From assembly GCA_021018815.1 (NCBI GenBank), contig JAITYX010000003.1, positions 8,430,501 to 8,494,500 on the forward strand: 64,000 nt of DNA, in the 5' to 3' direction. A program made the position numbers and the translations under genes. The notes under the pieces were generated by a model. That model had not been told where the DNA came from, did no database searches, and saw nothing but the letters and a program-made list of their open reading frames with translations. This document shows, in pieces, positions 11,986 to 24,500 of this stretch. Origin of the DNA: Talinum fruticosum. Taxonomy: Eukaryota > Streptophyta > Magnoliopsida > Caryophyllales > Talinaceae. Numbering within the stretch: the stretch's first letter is position 1; each line of letters starts with the position of its first letter.

Positions 11986-12620
11986 TCTTACTTATCCAGT
12001 GCTCGACTGGTGTGGTCGAGTATTAGACACCTCTAATTTATAGACATGTGCGGGATGATTCCGTCTCTCAATGTAAACGGGCATTGAATGAATGCCGGTA
12101 GGGATATTAATTATGGATGCTAATTTAGCTAATGCATCTGCAAATTTTTTATCATCCCTAGGAAGATAGATGACAGAGATATTCTCAAAATGTTTGGATA
12201 ATTTTGTTAGATATGCTTGATAGGGTGCCAAGGTTTCACTACTTACCTTCCACCTTCGCAAAATCTGATTAATGATCAAACTAGAATCACTAAAAACCCC
12301 GATATTCTTGACGTCGATCTCTGTAATAGCTTCAAGTCATGTGATGTAAGTTTTGTACTCTGTAGCGTTGTTCGTGACTTTGAAATCTACATTGATCGAA
12401 ATAGGAGTATGTGCTCCCTCTGGTGAGACTAAAAGAATCCCTACTCCGAAGCCCTTCCGGTTGGAAGCGTCGTCGAAGTACATTATCCAAACATCCACCT
12501 CTACTTGTAAGATATCTTCATCCGGAAAGTCAAGGTGTTCAGGTTGCGATTCAGGTATGGGTAGATCAGCTAAGATCCTTCCTTTGAGCTTTTGAGGGGT
12601 AAACTTGAGTTTAAATTCCG
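11986..12620 (-). pseudogene. Gypsy RNase H domain
   Basis: Minus-strand reading gives WIMYFDDASNRKGFGVG (about 12490-12440; the usual motif is FDGA, so the Gly is replaced). Next come ATEYKTYI with the conserved Glu, then FSDSSLIINQI (Asp) and IPRDDKKFADALAKLAS, the final DALAKLAS motif typical of this lineage. The strand continues into the integrase region across a stop near 11990. The domain would remove the RNA strand of the hybrid during reverse transcription. Confidence 0.85.
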
Positions 12621-13965
12621 ACAGACATGATAGTCCATCTTGCTATCTTGCTACCGATAGTTAGTTGCTCAAGTATGTACTTAATAGAATCCATATATGC
12701 CACCACATGTACCATGTAGGCTAACATGTAGGGCATGAGCTTCTTAGTAGCCCGGACTAGTGCCAATGATGTCTTCTCTAATGGCGAGTATCTAGTCTCA
12801 TAATCTAGGAACTTCTTACTTAGGTAGTAAATCGCATGCTCTTCTTTCCCCTCTCGTTAAGCAAGCAAGGCTCCCATAGTGGTTTCCGTTGTGGTGAGAT
12901 ACATAAGTAAAGGTTTCCCTGGTTGGGGTGGAACTAGTAGTAGAGGATTAGCTAGGAATTCCTTAACCTTCTCGAATTCTTATTGGCACTCGGTATCCTA
13001 AATAGGCTCACATCCTTTCTTCAACTTCCCGAAAAGAGGTTCACGGACCATAGTCGGTTTTGATATGAAATGACTACTCGTATTGTAAAAGTCCTAAGAA
13101 ACCCCTTATCTCTTTTTCTGTGCTTGGTGGAGGGATCTCTTCAATGGCTTTGATCTTCGATTGATTAACTTCAATTCCCCGAGACTAACAACATAACCTA
13201 CCAGTTTGCTCGAGGTAACTCCAAAGGCACATTTTTAGGGTTAAGGTGCATGTTATATTTCTTGAGTCTCTGGAAGAATTTTCTTAGGCTGGGTAGGTGC
13301 CCTGCCTTATCTTTGAACTTTATGATCATGTCATCCATATAAACTTCAGCTTTTTATGGATCATGTCATGCAATAAGGTTGTAGCAGTCCACCGATACGT
13401 TGTACAGGGGTTCTTGAGCCCAAATGGCATCACCACATAGTAGTATGTCCCCATTGAGTGATGAAGGTTGCTTTTTCCATATCCTCTTCAGCCATCTTCA
13501 CCTAATTATACCCAGCATAGCCGTCCATGAACGAAAGCAAAGCATGACCTGTTGTGTTATCTACAAGGATGTCGATATGAGGCAGCGAGAAATCATCTTT
13601 GGGACTGGCCATATTTAAATCTCCGAAGTCGACACACATACAAACCCTACCATTTTTCTTCGGAACTAGTACTATATTTGTTACCTACTGAGGATAGTAA
13701 ACTACCTTAATGAACCCAGCCTCTAATTACTTTTAGACCTCTTCTTTAATCTTTAAAGCCCACTCGGGTTTCATCCTCCTCAACTTACGCTTAACTAGCT
13801 TATCATCATCATAAAGTGGGATTTTATGTTCCGTTATACTTGGATCTATACTCGGCATGTCTTTGTAGGACCATGCAAAGACATCTATGAACTCTGTAAG
13901 GAACAAAGTAAATTGCTTTTACTCTTCTAGATATAATGTTTACCCGATCTTAACTTCTTGGGGTT
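12621..13965 (-). pseudogene. Gypsy reverse transcriptase domain
   Basis: Minus-strand motifs in order: DVFAWSYKDMP near 13880; RRMKPEWALKIKEEV; VTNIVLVPKKNGRVCMCVDF (about 13680-13625) for the fingers; SFMDGYAGYN near 13530; and the palm box read as VYMDDMI near 13345 (YVDDM-type catalytic Asp pair kept). Then come IPPPSTEKEIRGFLGLLQY and a connection segment. Stops interrupt almost every block. Length and motif order fit a full RT domain that has decayed in place. Confidence 0.85.
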
Positions 13966-15081
13966 GGTCAACTTACCCCGGATTAATAGTGACTATTTCA
14001 TCTATCATTAGTGAGCGATTTTTATGATCTTCCAAAGCTTTTATTAGTTCTTTAGGGATTTCTTGTCTTCATTAGAGGCAAAACAATTAAAAGCAATAGG
14101 AGGCAAAGAGTAAGCGGAAAGATTCACTTTATTGAATGAAGCAACGAGTACATCAGTCTTAGAAATTAAAGATACGAATCGGAAGTGATAGAATTAAGAA
14201 AAGAACTACAAATAACAAAAGGGGAAATAAAAGCCCTAGTACTAGACTCGGAAAGAGGATACGCTCCTAAACCGACAGACAAATTCTTGGCCCTCCATGG
14301 CGTCAATCCAAGTGTCATGCTTGGACCCTTCAATACCAACATCGGTGATGAACCTAGATGGATCGAACTGTGGGTGCGACATAACTCGTGACAATAACGA
14401 GACCGAATTCCCTTCTAGGTTACTCCCTTGTCCGAATAGAAGACTGAAAATATTATTCCCAATAAGATTATCTAGTCGGTGTGTACTTGTCCCTCTTCAA
14501 GGAGGTAAGGTGCTCCTTCTCCGGAATATAGCAATCACTGAAAATCTCCAATACAGTACCGGGATTCCCATTTCCTTGATATAGTAAAGCTCAAGAAAAC
14601 CATAATAGGGAAGTCATCTCCTTCTTTTAGGAACTGCCTATTCAAAGTGTAGGCAAAGGGCTTGATAGAGCAAACAAGTGTGCGATACAGTCCTCTTAGT
14701 TTGAACTTCCCACTTGGCTTGGGCTATTTCCTTAGCGATAGGTTGATAACCTAGCCCAAATTTGTAGTTGTTAGTGGGTTCAAGGGGTGGAAAAGTAAGG
14801 TGATATGCCCTTTGGCTTGTAGTAAGACCTGGAAAGTACCCCTTCTTCCTACAAATTGAATGGACACTAGGGTTACTATAAGGATTGAAGTTAAGAGGTG
14901 TTTCATCCCTTTCTAAGACAATGACAGTCTCGAATCCATATAGTTCCTCATCGTTGGCATCATGCTCGATCTCAACTATGGATTCTTTATAAGTAGTAGT
15001 AGCACAAAGATTATCCCCATTGACAGTTATTACCTGACCTTTGACAACCATCTTAACTTTCGATGCGAGTGTAGAGGGCAC
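13966..15081 (-). pseudogene. Gypsy pol spacer with degenerate G-patch
   Basis: The clearest part is the 147-codon minus-strand frame 15081-14638. It begins just after the protease (STLASKVKMVVKGQVITVNG) and contains KKGYFPGLTTSQRA. This looks like a degraded G-patch (usual GYxxGxGLGxxxxG). The section from 14638 down to 13966 has short readable pieces (SRFITDVGIEGSKHDTWIDA near 14370-14310) but no recognised domain. A G-patch between protease and RT is known in Tat-type elements. Confidence 0.65.
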
Positions 15082-15445
15082 CGCCTGATGATCATGTAAC
15101 CAAAGGCATCCTAGAACTAAATCGAAGATAGCTAGGATATCTAGGACTTGGAATTGATGTTCCTTTGTACCGGCCCTATATTAATTGGCAAGGTCATTGT
15201 TCCTAAGACTATTCTTTTAGAATTTTCGTAAGCTTAAAGATGGACAGTCTATTTCGAGAGTTGTTGCTCCTTAATTCCTAACCTTCTAGCAGTTCTCCAA
15301 GGACACAAGTTTACTCGCTGATCCATTGTCTACCAAGGTTAGGGAACAAACTTGTTGATGCAAGTTATGGTTAAGTAAACGGCATTGTTGTGTGCAACGC
15401 CTTTGATAATTGCCATATTTGTATAAGATTTCATAGGAGGTTGCT
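15082..15445 (-). pseudogene. Gypsy aspartic protease fragment
   Basis: The minus strand encodes the active-site loop LVDNGSAS near 15345-15320. This is the D-N-G-S form usual in Tat-type elements in place of DSG/DTG. It is followed by LCPWRTARRLGIKEQQLSK, GTMTLPINIGPVQRNI and a degraded flap/ALIL-like end (FDLVLGCLWLHDHQAVPSTL). Frameshifts break it. The family cleaves the Gag-Pol precursor. Confidence 0.8.
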
Positions 15446-16816
15446 TGTCATTTTTGGGGATTTATATTCATATTTATGTACTTTATGCCCCATTTATGCT
15501 TTACACTTGGGTTTTACGCTTTTGGTCCTGTTTCAAGCAACTTCCTAGTGATTTGAACCTGATTTTTAGTCATATTTTCGGTCCAAAGCTATTTTGGGTC
15601 TATGTTCTAGTGTCCTTATTAAAAGAGCTTTCCAATGACATATTATAAGCTCAGTTTTGTTGAGGAACGAAAAAGATATGAGTTGAAAAGTAAGAAGGGT
15701 GCGATAACGGACACTTCTTTACTCTCTGAATCATGTTTTTTCCCACACTTATGAAGCAATAATAATGATAAAAGAATTAGAAACTAGACTCAATGAGCTT
15801 TCCAGAAATTCAAGAATCGTATCATTTGGACATCGGACGAGGAAGTTATGATCGAATCAATTTGACGCATGCATTCCAGCGACCAACACGGGCAGCCCGT
15901 TTCGGAGGAAACGGCACGTGTTGGAGGTCGAGCCTTTGCATCGAGAACGGGAAGCCCGTGTCAAAGGACACGACCCGTTTTCAGCGTTCCTGTCCAATTT
16001 GACGTGCCAGCATCCAACATGGGTAGCCCGTGTCGGAGGACACCGCCCATGTTGGAGGTAAAACATGCCGAGACGATTCGGTTTTGACGGTTTCGGCCCT
16101 TGATTGCTTCTTAATGGCTTATTTAAGCTGATTTTTGGCCATTCCTACATCAATCCAGTCCAAAATTCAGAGTTCATTCCTCTATATTCATCCATCTCCA
16201 TTTTTCTTCCTCCTTTCATCCACATCAAACCAAAAAACTTTGAAGATCAAAGAAGAAGATTGAAGCGAGTTGAGGGGTTCCATTTGAAGTCAAGAGATTC
16301 AAGTGGAGCACTTCAAGCCTATCATCTACTTGTTCATTTCTTGCTGTTTGAGGTTTGATTTCAATGTATTGGATTTTAGTTAAGCTTTCAATAAACATGT
16401 GTGAGTAGTTTAGTTTTTCTAGAGATTTGTAATCCGAAATAATGTCGTTTGATTAGTTTTCTATGATTTGTGCTTGAATTCTGATTTTGATTCAATATAA
16501 GGTTGTGTTTATCATGTTCATGAGTGTTTTGAAGCCCTAGGATACTTGTGTTTAGAGATTAATCTATCATGTACTTGAAAAGTGAAATAGAATAATCCGA
16601 CAACCAACCTTTCTATCTAATTTATGAAATTTGAGAAAAGAATAGTAAATTAGGGGATCACTTTGATAATTTGAAATCCTTAACTTTGATTAACTTAAAT
16701 GCATACGAAAGTTATTTGATAGGTTAATTAAAGTAATTCTATTAAGCATCGAAAGAGCGGTAGAATTTTGTGATTATCGATCCTTGATTTAATTGAAAGA
16801 ATGATTGAACAAATTA
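15446..16816. mobile_element. LTR-like sequence, family unknown
   Basis: A new sequence begins where gypsy coding similarity stops, at TGTCATTTTTGGGG (15446). It has no coding frame. It contains three hairpin repeats (15883-16055), a TATA-like TATTTAAG near 16120 and AT-rich downstream DNA, which is how many plant gypsy LTRs look. The plus-strand polarity is suggested by the TATA box after the hairpins. No second copy or TSD is visible, so this is inferred from overall texture. Its right edge is set by the reverse LTR starting near 16817. Confidence 0.45.
15883..16055 (+). repeat. Three long two-stem hairpins in tandem
   Basis: Three related 40-42-nt palindromes lie at 15883-15924, 15943-15982 and 16014-16055. 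Each has an outer stem and an inner stem capped by GGAG or AAAG. Outer stems: CCAACACG/CGTGTTGG, GAGAACGGG/CCCGTTTTC, CCAACATGGG/CCCATGTTGG. Inner stems: CCGTTTC/GAAACGG, CGTGTC/GACACG, CGTGTC/GACACC. Bases differ between copies but usually pair within each copy. Repeated palindromes of this kind are known in LTRs of some plant gypsy elements; no function is established here. Confidence 0.85.
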
Positions 16817-19690
16817 TGTTTAAATAATCAAACTCATTGCGTTAGGAAAGCAAATCCCGCACGAAACACATTCATAAACTCAATGAGTCACACGCTCGTA
16901 GTATCAACAACACGCGCTCGGAGTAAACACAACACAAACTCAACGAGCCACACACTTGGAGTATTCACATAGGGCTTTTATATTCATAATCAAAACTTAA
17001 GTTCACACACAACCGATCTTTACAACATCTTTACAAACAAAAAGACAGAAACATGCAAGTAAATCCGGCATCTCCTATCCGTCTGCTATGTCTTAAAGCC
17101 AAAGGCAACTCCAGCCAGTCTTAACTTCGCACCTAAAATGTTGGTGAGGTCATGAGCTCCACGAGCCCAGTGAATAACCCAAACCCAACCTCTGGTTTCA
17201 CTTTGCACATTAATTAATTAACAAACACATGTAAGTTCACAATTCATTCATAACATGCGATTCGGATCATACATGCTTAAGACACGCAAGATACTAAACT
17301 TACCAACTTGCCGAGAAGCAGAATGACATCAATTGCTCTTGAATTCACTCAAACGTACGTTATTCTTCTTTCTACACAAGTACCTCATATAATCATTCAT
17401 CGTGTAAGTCACTCATTATGTAAATCATATCTTACTTCTTATTGTATTAATTTCTTATGAAATTAGGATTCGTTCTTCTTCTCGTTCTTCTTCTTGAGTT
17501 CAATTATGCATTTCATAAATCATTGCTTCTTTCTTTCTTGTTCATCATGCATAATCATTCGTTTCTTTATATCATAATTCTTTAAGTATTCTTAGTTTCG
17601 AATGGAAAGAAGATTTATGTTCCGCTCTAAAGACCCTGTTCTTGGAGCCAAAATAATTCGTTGGCTCAATTCTTGGAGACAAAATAATTCGTGGCCTCGA
17701 GGCAAAAATAATTCGTGGCCTCGAGGCTTGCCTCACTCGAAGGACGTATAGTGTCAATAATTCGTGGAAGCAAAAGAATTTGTGGCTTCGGTTGACGAGA
17801 CACTTCTATGGCCATAGTTTCGAGAGGGTTCTTTAATTCATGAGGTCTTAGATCAATAACACAATCCTTTTTCCCTTATTTAGTTCTTTATGTTTCTTAT
17901 TTTCCTATTATCTTTTTATTACTCATTGAAGAAATGCACTTAATTCATATAATTCATGCTCAACAACTTCGTATGTAACTTTTTCACAACTAACAATTCA
18001 TGTAAGCAAGTTCCAATTTAAGTGCAATCAATCCAACTCATATAGGCACGCTTATTTCATTTACAATTAATGTACTTTAAGATAAACACATCATCACATA
18101 AACATATCAATTAGGATTTCTAATCAACGGACTTATCGTTTTCATGATTGCGTAATATCACGTATAGGTGGTTTATAGTTTCATAACTTTCCTTCATCGA
18201 TAGATATCTCTTAATCTAGCCATATAGCTTCTTCAATTTCAGTTCTTAGCTCAATTACTCAATTAGTTTTGATTTTGCCCAAAACAACACATTTTTACTC
18301 AAAAATTCATATCTTCCAATCTACTCATCCAAAGCATACCAAAATTTACAGGAAATTCTCATAAATTATCAGAAAGCCAGAGTAAAAGTTTCAAGAATTT
18401 CGGGCAACACATGAATTCACAATAATTCAGATAGTAGGATAAATTATTGAAAAATCTGCACCTAAACCATGGATTCAATTTTCTGATTTTTCTCACTAAT
18501 TCTATTCAATCTACTTTCATCAAATTCCCAATATACAATTGAATAATCATGCTCAACAATACTCGATCATCATTAAATTCATGAATCGGGCACATAATTC
18601 GCAACGTGCTTTTCAATCCGTGAGTTGGTAAATTCGTGAATTTAGGTCTCTAACTTCTTCAATTAACTTAGAGTTTTCAACTTCATGAATCAATTTCAAG
18701 TTTAATTCACCTAATTCATTTTAATTCTAGAGGATGAATTCAAATTACTCACCTTAGATTCTTAGTGATTCTAAGAATTTCAGTTTGAAGATTTTGATTT
18801 GGGTTTCGATTTGTGCTTTCACTTTCCCTTTCTTCCTCTCAGTTTCCCTTTCCTTCTTCTTTCCCGACCCTCTTCTTCTTCGTTGTGTTCTGGTTTCTCT
18901 CGAGTTCTCGCTCTCTTTTCTCACTTTCCTCTTTTGGTCTAGTTCCGTTTCTCGGTCTCTCGATTTCTCGCTTTTCTTGCTCAATCCCTCACTATCCCTC
19001 TCGTCTCGCTTCCGTCGTGGTTCTCACCCCCTCGTTCTTCTCGCTCCTGGTCTCGGTTCCGTCTAGGTTCTACCCGGTTTCACTGCCTATCCTCTTCTCG
19101 CTCGCTTCCCCTTCGTGGTCTTTGTCTCTCGGTCTCTCGCTTTTCCCTCTTCTTTTGCTCTGCTCGGCCTCCCGAGTCCTCGCTCTCCCTTTACCCACCG
19201 AGAGCGGCACCCTCGCCGTTGAGGCGGCCACCGGCCTCCCGGCTCTCGTGCTCTCTCCCTCTCGGCTCGTTCTGTTCCCTCTCGCTTTCCCGTTCTTACT
19301 GCTTCTTTCGTTCCTCCTTTTTGTTCTCAATCCCAATTTCTCTCTCCTCTTCTCCTAATTACACCTAATTAATTTGTCTGTTTCATTTCAATTGGATCAA
19401 TTTCTCTCTCTTGCTTAATAATCTACCAACTCCCCTCCTCAAAAATGTCGGCCATCTCCATTTCTCATTTTCTTTTCTTTTCTTTTCTTTTCTTTTATTT
19501 TAATTGGGCCCAAATTGGCTTCACAAAGCCCACTTATTTAAATCACACTCGGGTTTCAATTCTCGGGTTTTAAATTTTGATTCGGAAAAATTATAATTCA
19601 ACTTAAATTAATAATTTTGAATTTTTTTAACTTAACTTTTAATAACTTAATTCCTTATTAAGCAAGCACCTGAAATTTTCGGGTCTTACG
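16817..19690 (-). mobile_element. Reverse-oriented gypsy-type LTR (approximate borders)
   Basis: On the minus strand the sequence begins near 19690 with GTAAGACCCGAAAATTTCAG, a start I associate with chromovirus/Tekay-type LTRs. It ends near 16817 with a TTTAAACA-like terminus after a GCGGGATTTGC segment. Inside is a CT-rich stretch (plus strand 18800-19360) whose long plus-strand frames are low-complexity Ser/Leu artefacts. There are three spaced motifs of the form CGAGCGTGTG / AGCGCGTGTT / AAGTGTGTGG near 16890-16960. No clean 5-bp duplication was found, so the ends may be off by some bases. With no internal region on either side it is best read as a solo LTR. Confidence 0.5.
19479..19501. 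repeat. (TTTTC)n microsatellite
   Basis: A short pure run of TTTTC units (about five) lies within the reverse LTR. Simple replication slippage explains it. Confidence 0.8.
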
Positions 19691-20261
19691 GTTTTTATTC
19701 ATAATTGTTGTAAAACGCACATAGTATTAAGTGATTACTGTAGTAAGGATTCTTTATATGAGCATAAGTGACCATTGGTGGGTTAAATTATGATAACGTA
19801 ATGAAGGCTGCTTTGGTCCTATACTCGATATTATTGATGGATGGGTTTATTAGATATATTATTATAATGATTGTAAAGTTGAGCTCAAAATTTGGTTGAT
19901 ACATATTGTAAGGTTACATATAACTCAAGTGGAAGATTGTTGGATCATATTCCACCGATGAGCTTATATGTGATTAAATATGTATTGTAAGAACTGTCAT
20001 AATTATAACTCAATCGAAAGTGATCCGATAAGAATACAATAATTTGGGCTTTAATGTATCTAGTTGGGCATGGGCTTTACATGTGTAAGATCGGTGGCCT
20101 ATTAATATTCTATGAAGGGCGTAACAGTAGTGCCTCAAAAACCCGTAAAGGTTTATAGTTATAAATAAAGGTTATTGTCCCCAGTGTCATATGTACAAAT
20201 TCGCTACTACAAAGCTGTTAAATACCAACGGATCATTGTTAAATAAAGGTTATTGTCCCTA

Positions 20262-20420
20262 AATAGCGACGGAATCAATGACGAAAAGTGACAAAAATTG
20301 GCAACTCGTGTCGGACAACGATGGAATTAGCGACGGAAACGAGGATCCGTCGCTAATTTGGAACTATCGACGGAAATATCTGTCGCCGATGTAATTAGCG
20401 ACGGTATATTCCGTCGCTAA
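20262..20420. repeat. Left subterminal repeats of the CACTA element
   Basis: Several copies of AGCGACGGAA/TTCCGTCGCTAA in both orientations (for example near 20266, 20329, 20396, 20410). In En/Spm-type elements such motifs are binding sites for the TNPA protein. The set is smaller and more degenerate than the right-end set. Confidence 0.85.
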
Positions 20421-20520
20421 TCCGTAATCGGGGTATTTCAAATTTTCAGATCTAGGAAAACCAAAAAATATATAATTAAATTAATTTAGACATTAGCAAC
20501 GGACTGTTCAGTCATTAACG

Positions 20521-20807
20521 ATGAATAAAATTCAGATTTGGCCTTTCGGCCGGTCGAGAAACCGAAGCGAAGAGAGAGAGGAGTCCGAGCGATTTTGTGA
20601 CCGAGAGTGCCCAGCCCATCGACAACCCCCTCCCGCCGCCAGTAGACCGCCGCCGCCGTCTCCGGCCGCCCCGCTTCCATCCGCCACCCTTCGTCCGCTG
20701 CTCGAGGAACCCGAAGGCCAAAGACGGGTGAGCTCTCCTTGGTTGCTCCCGCCCCTTGTGCCGCTACCGCCACATGCACTGTCCTGACGCCACCGCCTAG
20801 TTTGAAG
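20521..20807 (+). other. GC-rich untranslated first exon of CACTA transposase gene (inferred)
   Basis: A sharp GC-rich island, rich in CCGCCGCC, in an AT-rich element. It ends at a plausible donor, GAAG|GTATAG near 20806. The next coding frame begins at 21589, so the island fits a 5' exon or leader with the first intron (about 20808-21585) following. An 88-codon Pro-rich frame in it (20521-20787) has no recognisable domain and overlaps other open frames on the minus strand; I treat it as composition-driven. Confidence 0.5.
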
Positions 20808-20940
20808 GTATAGTTTTCTTTAATGTTTTTAGATTTAGGGTTTTCAATAATTTAACTTCAAATTTATGAATTTATATAATTTGCTTCAAATTAATGTTGT
20901 TTGTGAATGAATTTGAAAAGAAAAATGTGCAATTGTGTCA

Positions 20941-21180
20941 TTTATGTATAGATGTTGTGTTGTTTAAAGTATGTGAGGTTAGATTTGTTGGAAATTATTG
21001 TTGAAGTTGAAGTAAATGTTATTTATGTATAGATGATGTGTTGTTTAAAGTATGTGAGGTTAGATTTGTTGGAAATTATTATTGAAGTTGAAGTAAATGT
21101 TATTTATGTATAGAATTTGTGTTGTTTAAAGTATGTGGGGTTAGATTTATTGGAAATTATAGTTGAAGTAAATGTTATTT
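20941..21180. repeat. 81-bp tandem repeat, ~3 copies
   Basis: Units starting at 20941, 21022 and 21103 share TTTATGTATAGA..GTGTTGTTTAAAGTATGTG and GAAGTAAATGTTATT. Copies 1 and 2 are almost identical; copy 3 has lost a few bases. It lies in the inferred first intron of the CACTA transposase gene. Confidence 0.9.
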
Positions 21181-21588
21181 GTGATTTATATATGTGTAAT
21201 TGTTTGTTGTTTATTTATAAATTTATTGAACATTTGACAAATTATTAATAAATAGTAGTTAGTTATGTGAAATTAGAAATGAAATTATTGTTGTAAATTT
21301 TGAAATAATTGTATAAATTATAATTGTGTGTGTGTTATTTTATACTAATTAGGTAGAAATAATGTAATCAATTATATTTGTGTGAGTTTATTTATGCTAA
21401 TTAGGTATGGTTAGTTTAATTATGACATAAATACTTACGAATAAAATATAGAAATTAAAGAAATTTATGTATAAGAAAAGTATATGTTCAATGCATAATG
21501 GTTATATATATTATGTTCATTATAGAAGAAATGTAATCATAACATCTTCATGTATTGATTACTAACTAATAATTTAATAAATTGTTAA

Positions 21589-24500
21589 ATGTCAATCAGA
21601 ATATATATGGACGGGCCTACGCATCGTAGATGGATATATCGTAGGTTATTACCTAGTAGAGTTGGGTATAGACAAGAGTTTTTAGACGGGGTTGAGGAGT
21701 TTGATGCACATGCTAGAAGTCAATCGGAATTTGTACATAATCAACAATATAGGTGTCCATGTCGCAAATGCAAAAATCGGAAGTATAAGGATCCCGATGA
21801 AGTTAAGTTACACCTTTATCAATATGGTTTTCTTCCAAACTATTGCTATTGGACTAGTCATGGATAACTAGATCCTCATTTACATGAGGATGGTGGTATG
21901 ACTTCTATCATATTCAACGCCGAAAGTGGCTACAATCATATGAATTACGGCGATGTAGAATCAAATATCGACCGTATGAATGATATGGTCACGAGATGCC
22001 ATGATTTCAAATCAAGGCTCTACAAGTGAGCCTCCAAATACCCATGCCCAAACTTTCTTTAATATGGTTGAGGTTGCACAACGACCTTTGTGGGTAGGAA
22101 ATGAAACTCACACCGAGTTGTCCGCCACCGTTAGAATGTTGAGCATCAAGTCCGACTACAACATGCCTCAAAATTACTTGAATGAGATTGCTCAACTTAT
22201 GAAGGAGATTTGTCCACCTGATAACCGAGTTCCTCGTGACATTCACCATGCAAAGAAGGTCATTAAAAATCTTGGGATGGATGTTCACAAAAATGATTGT
22301 TGTCGAAAAGGTAGCATGTTGTTCTACAAAAAGGACGTTAATCTTGATTCATGCAAGTTTTGTGGTTATGCAAGATGGAAGCGCCAAAGGGAAAGGCAAG
22401 GAAAAAGTCAAAGAACTCCATTTGCAAGGATGCATTACTTGCCATTAATACCAAGACTTCGGCGCTTGTTTGCTTCAAAAACCACAAGAGAGCACATGAG
22501 ATGGCATTATGAGAATGTAAGAGAGTATGATGTCCTATGTCATCCTTCGGATGGTGAAGCATGGAATCATTTTGATAGAGTTCACCCCGAATTTGCTACT
22601 GAGCCTAGAAATATTAGACTTGGTTTGTGCACGGATGGGTTTAATCCATTCAGCCAACCTTCAACGTCTTATTCAATCTGGCCGATCGTTGTTACGCTCT
22701 ATAATCTACCACCAGAGTTATGCATGATGACGCCTTATATGTTCTGGACATGCATCATACCAGGGCTTACAAATCCGAAAAATAAAATTGATGTGTATTT
22801 GCGACCTCTTATTGACGAGTTGAAAACACTATGGGAAGATGATGTGGAAACATATGATATTTCAAAAGGTGAGAACTTTCTCATGAAGGCTGCGTTGATG
22901 TAGACCATTAATGATTTCCTAGGCATACGGTATGTTGTCCGGATGGAGTACTCATGGTGCCATGTCATGCCCGATATGTATGAATCAAAAAAGCATTAAA
23001 ACTTAGAAATGGGCGAAAATTTTCACGGTTTGATTTACATCGGCGGTTTTTGCCACGAAGTCATGCGTTCGAAGGAATAGCACATCGTTTGCAAAAGGAA
23101 AAACCGTACATTTGGGTCCTCCTCGTCGATATACAGGGGAAGAAATAAAACAATGGGTTGAAAACTTTCCCAAAGTAACGAAGAGCAGGAAATTAACATT
23201 TCGGGGTTAAAAAGGATCATAATTGGACAAAACAAAGCATATTTTGGGAGCTTCCATATTGGAAAGATCAATTGCTTCGCCACAACCTAGATGTGATGCA
23301 CATTAAAAAGAACTTTTTGAGAATATAATTAACACTCGTTATGTATATTCCTGGGAAAACAAAGGATGATATCAAGGCAAGAATGGATTTGGAAGAGTTG
23401 TGTGATTGTGTGGAGTTGAATTTAATGCATGGAGTAAATAGTAAAATTCTCAAACCGAAGGCAAAATATGTGTTGACGTTGGAGCAGAAGAAGGCAATAT
23501 GTGAATGGGGAAGAGAGTTGAAAATGCCGGATGATTACTGTTCTAACATTTCATACCTTGTAGACTCAAACTCCACTAAGTTCCATAGCATGAAAAGTCA
23601 TGATTGTCATGTTTTCATGGAGAGTCTTCTTCCAATAGCATTTAGTGCACTCCCGAACAAGGTTTTAGCGCCTCTTACTGAAATTAGTGAGTTCTTCAAG
23701 AACCTTTTCTCATCTGTTTTACGGGATGTGAAGTTAGAGCAAATGCATCGAAATATTTCAATAACACTTTGTAAATTGGAAACAATATTTCCTCCTAGGT
23801 TCTTCAATGTGATGGAACACTTGCCTGTTCACTTGGTGGAGGAAGCAAAATTGGGTGGTCCGGTACAATACCGGTGGATGTATCCATTTGAGAGGTTCTT
23901 TGACCGATTGAAGAGATCCATAGGAAACAAATCGAAGCTCGAAGGGAGTATCGCTGAAAAATATGCACGATTTGAAGAAACACATTTTGCATCTTACTAT
24001 TTCGACTGTAACGTGCCTTGTATGCGCAATAGAAGTTGACGAAATGAAAGGAGTGAAGTTCCATATCACAATCCTACTCTTTCGAGTATTCATACCGGAA
24101 GGTGCTCCAATTGGGAAGTTCACTCTGCGTTTCCTTGATAAGAAGGAAAAAAGGCTGAACATGTCTATGTTTTACTAAAGCTGTTCCAAAGTTAAACCTT
24201 ACCTTGAGTGAGTTTATCTTGTCCTATACAACACTCGTTTCAATCAATTTTTTCGCAACGATGATGTCATATTAATAAACAATTTAAACTCGGTCTCTTC
24301 GAAGACCACATGCTGCAATTGATGCAATGGTGGAAAATGAGTTTGAAGATTGGTTCAAAGGAGCTGTAAGTATCATATATTAAGACTTAATACTCATGCC
24401 TCAAATTTATTAGTATTGGTTTTTTAATTTTAATAAACTAAACTAATACTATGTTATTGACACGAGATACATTGTTATCGAGTATATCATGATGAAAAGC

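Larger units (their letters stand above)
11342..15445 (-). mobile_element. Ty3/gypsy Tat/Athila-type internal region, degenerate
   Basis: Read on the minus strand, the order is protease (about 15420-15090), a spacer with a degraded G-patch, RT (about 13960-12900), RNase H (about 12600-11990) and integrase (11985-11342). RNase H before integrase with this spacer is the order of the Ty3/gypsy type, and the wording matches the Tat/Athila branch. It is truncated at its integrase end by copy A's LTR and at its 5' end near 15445. Stops and frameshifts occur throughout. No LTR of its own could be identified with certainty. Confidence 0.85.

Noticed and set aside
14185..14584. Plus-strand frames of 68 and 95 codons
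   Set aside because: They are antisense to the gypsy spacer, which reads on the minus strand from protease to RT.
15883..16055. MicroRNA precursor or terminator
   Set aside because: Stems are short and arranged as three repeats in an LTR-like region; no miRNA-like long duplex and no bacterial context.
18785..19358. 181-codon plus-strand frame rich in Ser/Leu/Phe
   Set aside because: It lies in a CT-rich stretch of a reverse LTR; overlapping open frames on both strands indicate composition, not coding.
20521..20787. Pro/Arg-rich frame in GC-rich island
   Set aside because: Sits in the likely untranslated exon of the CACTA element; competing frames on the other strand; no domain.
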